Shown in pieces: positions 21,715 through 26,888 of a DNA stretch of 26,888 bases (position 1 is its first letter; each line of letters starts with the position of its first letter). This DNA is from an uncultured Leucobacter sp. GTDB lineage: Bacteria; Actinomycetota; Actinomycetes; Actinomycetales; Microbacteriaceae. Below the pieces are notes generated by a model, which was given only the letters and a program-made list of their open reading frames with translations, had not been told where the DNA came from and did no database searches. The translations under genes and the position numbers were made by a program. Location: NCBI GenBank assembly GCA_937967375.1, contig CALCJF010000021.1, forward strand, positions 1-26,888. Reading direction: 5' to 3'.

Positions 21715-22787
21715 ACGTCATCCATGCGTACCTCGAGACCATGTTCTCACCGTACCCGCAGACGCCCCGCATGCTCGAGGCGAAGACCGAACTGCAGGCG
21801 ATGATGGAAGACGCATACCAGGGCTTCGTTGCCAAGGGCGCCTCGCACAACGAGGCGGTCGGCCGTGTGATCACCGACTTCGGCAACCTCGACGAGCTTG
21901 CGCCGGTGCTCGGCATCACGGGCGAGATCGCGCCGGAACTCGGCGCAGAGGCATCGCCCGGCACCCCGAACACGGCCACGTCGTCAACTGCCGCACAGAC
22001 GAACGCCCCGACGTATCCCGCGGTTACGCTCGAGGAGGCGCAGGGCCTTGCCGATGCGCAGCACCGCACGCGCTACCGCCTCGCCAACGCTGTCGCGCTC
22101 TTCGTGATGGCCGCGATCCCGCTCATCGTGCTCCCGACCGCGGCAGAATCTGGCTTGCTGCCAATCCCACAAAACGCGGCGGCGCTGATCGGCCTGCTGC
22201 TGCTCTTCGTCATGGTTGCGTTCGGAGTCATCACGATCATCGGCCTTTCGCGCGAGTTCACGCCGTTCGCGAGACTTCGCGAGGGCAAATTCAGTCGCAA
22301 CCCTGTCGTCACGGTGTGGGCCGAGGATCTCGCAAAAACCCACGAACGCGGCCGCATTACGGCGCTGCAGGTATCGGTGATGTGCTGGGTGCTCTCCCCC
22401 GCGCCGGTGCTGCTTCTCTCTCTGATTCCGGTGCACTCAGAGTTGCAGGGGTTCTGGGGTGTGCTCGGGGTCGCCGGGACGCTCATCATGGTCGCGATCG
22501 GGCTGCTGATCCTGCTGCCCGCGAGCTGGGCAAGCACCGTGCTCGACACGCTCACCAAGGGCGGCAAGCGCCCCGAGGACGAGGATGACGACGAGCACAG
22601 CCTCGTCACCGTGATCGCGGCGTTCTACTGGCCGCTCGTGGTCGCCATCTACCTGACCTGGAGTTTCATCGGCAACGCCTGGGGCGAGTCGTGGATTATC
22701 TGGCCGATCTGCGGCGTGCTCTTCGGCGCGCTGGCCGGCGGGATCAGCGGCATCGAGAGCTACCGCAAGCGTCACCGTCGCGGGTAG
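21711..22787 (+). CDS. Multi-pass membrane protein with N-terminal HAAS/permease-prefix-like domain
   Basis: A 358-residue protein coupled to padR. Residues 1-70 form a soluble helical domain (AYLETMFSPYPQTPRMLEAKTELQAMMEDAY, then AVGRVITDFGNLDEL) like the HAAS/DUF1700 or permease-prefix domains often encoded next to PadR genes. A flexible Ala/Thr/Pro linker (75-105) follows, then about six membrane helices (123-142, 157-180, 217-240, 247-270, 299-319, 327-346) with an acidic EDEDDDE loop near 289-295. No transport or enzyme motif was recognised. PadR-linked proteins of this kind are often thought to sense or respond to membrane stress; that is inference. Confidence 0.82.
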   Translation: MNVIHAYLETMFSPYPQTPRMLEAKTELQAMMEDAYQGFVAKGASHNEAVGRVITDFGNLDELAPVLGITGEIAPELGAEASPGTPNTATSSTAAQTNAPTYPAVTLEEAQGLADAQHRTRYRLANAVALFVMAAIPLIVLPTAAESGLLPIPQNAAALIGLLLLFVMVAFGVITIIGLSREFTPFARLREGKFSRNPVVTVWAEDLAKTHERGRITALQVSVMCWVLSPAPVLLLSLIPVHSELQGFWGVLGVAGTLIMVAIGLLILLPASWASTVLDTLTKGGKRPEDEDDDEHSLVTVIAAFYWPLVVAIYLTWSFIGNAWGESWIIWPICGVLFGALAGGISGIESYRKRHRRG

Positions 22788-22849
22788 CCCGCGCGTTGTG
22801 CGCCTGCGGCCTGCAGACGCCTCGCCGCTCGCGAACGCCTCGTCGAAAC

Positions 22850-23290
22850 TCAGTCTTCGATGAGGCGTTTGCCGAGCACAACCACGTCTTCTTTGGTGTA
22901 GCCGAGTTTCTCGTAGAAACCGATCGCCGCTTCGTTTCCGCCACGCACCATCAGCATGGCCTTCGGACAGCCAGCCGCCTCAAGGCGGCGTTCGGCCTCG
23001 GCCACGAGCGCCCGCCCGATGCCCTCGCGGCGAAACTCGGGGTCGCTCGCGAGGTAGTACATCCAGCCGCGATGCCCCTCGTAGCCGGCCATCACAGTGC
23101 CGACGATCGTCTTGCCAGACGCCGCCTCTGCTCTAGCTTCGGCGACGAGCAAGAAGCTCGTTGCCGCTTCGAAGCAACGCGAGATGTCGGCACGAGGATC
23201 GTTCCACGGCCGGGTAAGCCCGCTGGCCTGCCAAAGGGCGATCACGGCGTCGGCGTCGCCTGATTCGAGATCTCGAATGCGCACAGTCAT
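22850..23290 (-). CDS. ypeA: GNAT-family acetyltransferase, YpeA-like
   Basis: A 146-residue N-acetyltransferase. It closely follows E. coli YpeA: TRPWNDPRADI (26-36), VGTVMAGYEGHRGWMYYLA (63-81), the acetyl-CoA loop RREGIG (87-92) and the C-terminal YEKLGYTKEDVVVLGKRLIED. The substrate of YpeA is not established. It lies 37 nt downstream of miaA and converges with the membrane protein gene. TAGCGT stands 6 nt before the ATG at 23290, so it may have its own leaderless promoter. Confidence 0.9.
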   Translation of the reverse strand: MTVRIRDLESGDADAVIALWQASGLTRPWNDPRADISRCFEAATSFLLVAEARAEAASGKTIVGTVMAGYEGHRGWMYYLASDPEFRREGIGRALVAEAERRLEAAGCPKAMLMVRGGNEAAIGFYEKLGYTKEDVVVLGKRLIED

Positions 23291-23296
23291 AGCAGT

Positions 23297-23302
23297 ACGC
23301 TA
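23297..23302 (-). promoter_or_regulatory. -10 box for a leaderless ypeA transcript
   Basis: TAGCGT is followed by ACTGCT and then the ATG at 23290. Spacing is 6 nt with no Shine-Dalgarno. Confidence 0.4.
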
Positions 23303-23327
23303 CACGGGCAAGGGGCAGCGCTGCGCC

Positions 23328-24248
23328 TCAGCTCGCCGTTTGGATTTGCGCTGCGTCGGGGGCTGCGCCAGAGGCGTCGAACCACTGCACGTCGGCATAG
23401 CGTTTGAACCAGCTCACCTGGCGGCGCGCGTAGCGCCTCGTCAGCGCCTGTGTCTCCTCGATCGCCTGACGTTCGCTCAGCTCGCCGCGCAGTTGGGCGA
23501 GCGCCTGCTGATATCCGATAGCGCGACTGGCGGTCTTGCCGCGCTCAATGCCGAGCGGCACAAGATCGCGCACCTCGTCTAACAAGCCGTTCGCCCACAT
23601 CTGCTCGGCCCTCACGTCGAGGCGTTTCACGAGCGCCGCACGCTCACAACTCACGCCGAGCACACGAGTGTGCTGGTGCCACAGTTTGGGAGCCCGCGGC
23701 AGGGTGACCTGAGCATCGGCGCCCAGCAGCGCGACCTCGAGCGCGCGCACCACACGCCTCGGGTTGCGGGCGTCGACCTCGTCTGCGGTGATCGCATCGA
23801 GCTCGCGCAGGCGCGCGAGCAGTGGCTCGACTCCCCCGCGTTCGAGCTCGACCTCGAGATCGGCCCGCAGCGCCTCGTCTCTCGGCGGAAACTGGAAGTC
23901 GAAGAGCACGCTCGAGACGTAGAGTCCCGAGCCGCCGACAAGAATGGCGTCTTGACCGCGGCCGAGAATCTCTTCGATGCACCGCCTCGCAGCCGGTTGG
24001 TACCAGGCGACTGTGGCCTCGTCGGTCACGTCGAGGGCATCGAAGAGGTGGTGTGTGATGCCTCGCTGCTGCTCTGGCGAAAGCTTTGCCGTGCCGATGT
24101 TCATGCCGCGATAGAGCTGCATGGCGTCGGCATTCACGACTTCAGCGCCTCGCCCCTCGCGCTCGAGCCGCTCGGCAAGGTCGAGTGACAGTGCCGTCTT
24201 GCCGGTGCCGGTCGCACCGACGACCGCCCAGAGCCGGGGCTCGGTCAC
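23328..24248 (-). CDS. miaA: tRNA dimethylallyltransferase
   Basis: A 306-residue enzyme that adds a dimethylallyl group to N6 of A37 in tRNAs reading U-starting codons; MiaB then methylthiolates it. Motifs: P-loop GATGTGKT (11-18), VNADAMQLYRGMNIGTAK with the catalytic Asp, THHLFD, LVGGSGLYV, and the tRNA-binding RNPRRVVRALEV and IGYQQA segments. The start is the GTG at 24248, which overlaps the miaB stop by 4 nt (GTGA). A longer frame upstream overlaps miaB and is rejected. Confidence 0.95.
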   Translation of the reverse strand: MTEPRLWAVVGATGTGKTALSLDLAERLEREGRGAEVVNADAMQLYRGMNIGTAKLSPEQQRGITHHLFDALDVTDEATVAWYQPAARRCIEEILGRGQDAILVGGSGLYVSSVLFDFQFPPRDEALRADLEVELERGGVEPLLARLRELDAITADEVDARNPRRVVRALEVALLGADAQVTLPRAPKLWHQHTRVLGVSCERAALVKRLDVRAEQMWANGLLDEVRDLVPLGIERGKTASRAIGYQQALAQLRGELSERQAIEETQALTRRYARRQVSWFKRYADVQWFDASGAAPDAAQIQTAS

Positions 24249-25777
24249 AGCGAGCGGATCGAGGGCATGCCGAGTCCGACCGAAGCCGGGGCATCGCCCG
24301 GAGCGGCCGGCGCGGGCACGCCGCAGCTTTCTGCCTGCCTGCGATCCCACGCGTCGCCCGCGCGAGTGCGGCGAAGCGCGTAGACGCTTTCGTCGTCAGC
24401 GATCAGGAAGTGCGGCGCAGCAGAGGTGACCTTTGCCGTGACGACGTCGCCAGGGCGGGGCTCGCCCTCCCCGGCGGGCACGGTGAAGTGCACGAGGCGG
24501 TTATCTTCGGCGCGGCCTGAGAGGCGGCGCGTCGCACCGTCTTTTCTGCCCTCGCCCGACACCAGCACCTGCACGGTGCGCCCGATCTGGGCGTGGTTCT
24601 CTTCGAGCGAGATGCGCTCTTGCAGTTCGAGCAGGCGCTCGTAGCGCCGCTGCACGACCTCTTTCGGCAGCTGGCCCTCCATCGTCGCCGCGGGAGTGCC
24701 CGGGCGAATCGAGTACTGGAAGGTGAAAGCGCTCTGAAAGCGCGACTGCTCAACCACGCGCATGGTGTCTTCGAAGTCTTGCTCGGTCTCGCCGGGAAAG
24801 CCCACGATGATGTCGGTGGTGATCGCCGCGTTCGGAATAAGCTCGCGAACCCGGTCGAGAATGCCAAGGTACTTCTTGCTGCGGTACGAGCGCCGCATCG
24901 CCTTGAGCACCGCATCTGAGCCGGACTGCAGGGGCATATGAAGAGTCGGCATGACGTTGGGGGTTTCGGCCATCGCCTCGATCACGTCTTCGGTAAACGC
25001 TGCGGGGTGCGGGCTCGTGAAACGCACGCGCTCGAGGCCCTCGATCTCGCCCATCGCGCGCAGCAGTTTGCCAAAGGCAAGCTTGTCGCCGAACTCGACC
25101 CCGTAGGTGTTGACGTTCTGCCCGAGCAGGGTCACCTCGATTGCCCCGTCATCGACGAGCGCCTGCACCTCGGCGAGCACATCGCCTGGGCGTCGATCTT
25201 TCTCTTTGCCGCGAAGCGAGGGAACGATGCAGAACGTGCAGGTGTTGTTGCAGCCGACCGAGATCGAGACCCAGCCGCTTGAGGCAGAGTCGCGCTTCGT
25301 GGGCAGAGTCGAGGGGAACACTTCGAGCGCCTCGAGAATCTCGACCTGCGCCTCGGCATTGTGGCGCGCGCGTTCGAGCAGCGCTGGAAGCGAACCCATG
25401 TTGTGCGTGCCGAACACCACGTCGACCCAGGGCGCCTTCTCTACGATCGTGCCCTGATCTTTTTGCGCGAGGCAGCCGCCAACGGCGATCTGCATGCCCT
25501 CGCGCTCACGCTTCACCGCAGCGAGCATGCCGAGATTGCCGTAGAGTTTGTTCGCCGCGTTCTCGCGAACCGCACAGGTGTTGATGACGTAGACGTCGGC
25601 CGACTCGGGCGAGTCAGCGGCGATGTAGCCGGCCGCTTCGAGCGAGCCCGAGAGGCGTTCTGAGTCGTGCACGTTCATTTGGCAGCCGAGCGTGCGAACA
25701 GTGTAGCTGCGCGGCGATCCGTCTGGGCGAAGTGCTGCGGGCGACGGGTCGATCAGGGTTGCTTCAGCTGAGGGCAT
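24245..25777 (-). CDS. miaB: tRNA-2-methylthio-N6-dimethylallyladenosine synthase
   Basis: A 510-residue radical-SAM methylthiotransferase acting on i6A37 of tRNA after MiaA. The N-terminal domain carries the auxiliary cluster cysteines Cys32 (LGCQMN), Cys68 (INTCAVREN) and Cys102 (GGCLAQ). The radical-SAM cluster is Cys176/Cys180/Cys183 (GCNNTCTFCIVP). A TRAM-like domain follows at about 375-445, then a 50-residue C-terminal extension. The ATG at 25777 is chosen because TAGAAT lies 7 nt upstream; an ATG at 25804 would place that box inside the gene. It is followed by miaA with a 4-nt overlap. Confidence 0.95.
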   Translation of the reverse strand: MPSAEATLIDPSPAALRPDGSPRSYTVRTLGCQMNVHDSERLSGSLEAAGYIAADSPESADVYVINTCAVRENAANKLYGNLGMLAAVKREREGMQIAVGGCLAQKDQGTIVEKAPWVDVVFGTHNMGSLPALLERARHNAEAQVEILEALEVFPSTLPTKRDSASSGWVSISVGCNNTCTFCIVPSLRGKEKDRRPGDVLAEVQALVDDGAIEVTLLGQNVNTYGVEFGDKLAFGKLLRAMGEIEGLERVRFTSPHPAAFTEDVIEAMAETPNVMPTLHMPLQSGSDAVLKAMRRSYRSKKYLGILDRVRELIPNAAITTDIIVGFPGETEQDFEDTMRVVEQSRFQSAFTFQYSIRPGTPAATMEGQLPKEVVQRRYERLLELQERISLEENHAQIGRTVQVLVSGEGRKDGATRRLSGRAEDNRLVHFTVPAGEGEPRPGDVVTAKVTSAAPHFLIADDESVYALRRTRAGDAWDRRQAESCGVPAPAAPGDAPASVGLGMPSIRSL

Positions 25778-25784
25778 AAGAGAA

Positions 25785-25790
25785 ATTCTA
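25785..25790 (-). promoter_or_regulatory. -10 box for a leaderless miaB transcript
   Basis: TAGAAT is followed by 7 nt (TTCTCTT) and then the ATG at 25777. The pyrimidine spacer rules out a Shine-Dalgarno. It would also separate miaBA transcription from recA-recX. Confidence 0.5.
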
Positions 25791-25857
25791 CCGAGAGTAT
25801 GCATGGAGCTCGCGCCGCGGCCAAATATGGCTCACTACAGCAGCTCACAACAGATGC

Positions 25858-26664
25858 TCAGCGGAACCTCACCGGGCTACTGCCAGCCGAGGCGCCCCTC
25901 ACGTTGCCCCGCAGCTCGCCTCGGTCTAGAGCCTCACGCGCGACTCGCACCGCCCGCTCGCCCGACCAGCCTCGCCGCGCAAGAAAGCCGAGCAGCCGTC
26001 GTTCGGCGGTTTGCCGATCGAGGCCGCCCATCTTGCGGGCGCGCTCGCTCGCCGCAGCACGAAGCAACTCGTGCTCTTCGTCATCGTCGAGCTCACCCAG
26101 CGCCGTCTCGACAACGCCGTCCGGCAGCAAGCGCTCTCGCAGCTTCAATCTAATCTGGCTGCGGCTCGCCCGCTTGCGCGCGCGCAACGTCTCTGCAATC
26201 ACTCTGGCGAGGCCAAGGTCGTCGAGGTAGAGCCGGCTCTCGCATTCGAGCACTACCCCGTCGACTTCGGCATGGTCATGGCCGAGCGCGTGCAGCTCTC
26301 TGCTCAGCTCGCCGCTCGAACGCGCTTTTCTCGCGAGCAGACGAACCGCGTCTTCCATTGCAGTGCGCGGGTTCTCTGGTGCAGAGCCGGCCTCAGCCTC
26401 AGGCGCGGCTTCGTGCTCAACCGCGGCTTCGTCATCAGCTACTCCACGCTCCGCCTGGATCGCCTCGGTATGCGCCCGCAGTTGTGCGATCTGCGCAACT
26501 CCACGGTGCTCTTCAGACCCAACAACCGTCGTCGAGTGCGCCGCTTCGCTCGCCACAGGCTGCAGTCGACTCCGTAGCTCAATCACCTCTGCGAGGTTCT
26601 CACGATCGCTTGCCGAAGGGGCAGAGCGCCCCTCGATCGACGGTGGCAAAAAACGAACGGCCAT
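25858..26664 (-). CDS. recX: RecA regulator RecX
   Basis: A 268-residue RecX, which caps or modulates RecA filaments. The RecX three-helix repeats lie at about 100-250: MEDAVRLLARKARSSGELSRELHALG, YLDDLGLARVIAETLRARKRASRSQIRLKLRERLL, then ERRLLGFLARRGWSGERAVRVAREAL. The first 98 residues are an acidic, Ala/Glu-rich, low-complexity extension without RecX features. The ATG at 26664 follows the recA stop by 11 nt, with a GAGG site, so it is co-transcribed with recA and should be part of the SOS response. Confidence 0.93.
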   Translation of the reverse strand: MAVRFLPPSIEGRSAPSASDRENLAEVIELRSRLQPVASEAAHSTTVVGSEEHRGVAQIAQLRAHTEAIQAERGVADDEAAVEHEAAPEAEAGSAPENPRTAMEDAVRLLARKARSSGELSRELHALGHDHAEVDGVVLECESRLYLDDLGLARVIAETLRARKRASRSQIRLKLRERLLPDGVVETALGELDDDEEHELLRAAASERARKMGGLDRQTAERRLLGFLARRGWSGERAVRVAREALDRGELRGNVRGASAGSSPVRFR

Positions 26665-26675
26665 GATCTGCCTCG

Positions 26676-26888
26676 TTACGCGCTCTTGAGGGTGGCGTCA
26701 GTCTCGGCAGCGCTCAGCGCTGGCGCCTCACTGCCCTGCTTGACACCCAGCTTGACGAGAATCTTCTCTTCGATCTCTGCAGCAATATCGGGATTCGAGA
26801 GCAGGAAACGACGCGAGTTCTCCATGCCCTGACCGAGCTGATCACCGTCATAGGTGTACCACGCTCCGCTCTTCTTGATCAACCCATG
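26676..26888 (-). CDS. recA: Recombinase RecA (C-terminal part; runs off the right edge)
   Basis: The last 70 codons of recA read leftward from the window edge. The translation HGLIKKSGAWYTYDG, then LGQGMENSRRFLLSNPDIAAEIEEKILVKLG, is the diagnostic end of the RecA core, followed by a short Ala/Glu-rich tail. RecA forms filaments on single-stranded DNA, drives strand exchange and activates LexA self-cleavage. recX follows 11 nt downstream. Confidence 0.97.
   Translation of the reverse strand, partial: HGLIKKSGAWYTYDGDQLGQGMENSRRFLLSNPDIAAEIEEKILVKLGVKQGSEAPALSAAETDATLKSA

Noticed and set aside
1..26888. CRISPR arrays, insertion sequences, toxin-antitoxin or phage genes
   Set aside because: No regular direct repeats, transposase motifs or terminal inverted repeats were seen; all long stretches are explained by housekeeping genes.

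Overview
The window is a chromosomal segment of a high-GC Gram-positive bacterium. Gene order and protein character point to the Actinomycetota, most likely family Microbacteriaceae (a Leucobacter/Microbacterium-like organism; the genus is inference). The supporting signs are a recA-recX-miaB-miaA-dapF-methyltransferase-hflX-lexA neighbourhood, a PriA-type dual-substrate isomerase in the his cluster, an infC-rpmI-rplT-trmH cluster beside a DUF1844 gene, and apparently frequent leaderless starts. It is mainly core housekeeping DNA. I see no insertion sequence, phage gene, CRISPR array, tRNA or rRNA.

Layout. 1-3.6 kb: rpsB (partial, leftward), a divergent M23-peptidase-like gene, then the leftward infC-rpmI-rplT block, a strong hairpin terminator and a SpoU/TrmH RNA methyltransferase. 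infC appears to start at AUC. 3.6-7.5 kb: five rightward genes: a DUF1844 protein, a LuxR-type regulator with two HTH domains in tandem, a lipoprotein, and the azlCD exporter pair. 7.5-11.8 kb: leftward hisC-hisB-hisH-priA-sseB. 11.8-13.2 kb: a LysM membrane protein divergent from lexA, separated by an AT-richer region dense in TCGA(A) motifs that resemble LexA boxes. 13.2-17.7 kb: a leftward methionine operon, metE / short MetE-like paralogue / metF, with every junction overlapping by 4 nt. 17.8-21.2 kb: hflX, a divergent RsmC-like methyltransferase, and dapF. 21.3-22.8 kb: a padR-membrane protein operon with its own promoter and palindrome. 22.8-26.9 kb: leftward recA (partial), recX, miaB, miaA and a YpeA-like acetyltransferase.

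How it works together. recA, recX, lexA and the LysM protein form an SOS module: damage-activated RecA triggers LexA self-cleavage, and the divergent LysM protein is placed like the SOS division inhibitors YneA (Bacillus) and ChiZ/Rv2719c (Mycobacterium). MetF makes 5-methyl-tetrahydrofolate for MetE. HisC, HisB, HisH and PriA cover part of histidine synthesis; hisG, hisD, hisE, hisI and hisF are not in this window.

Most notable: the AUC start of infC; seven genes with a TANNNT-like -10 box exactly 6-7 nt before the start codon (leaderless candidates); the TCGA-dense lexA/LysM region; the tandem-HTH regulator; and the second MetE-type protein between metE and metF. I did not find a clearly new defence or mobile system.
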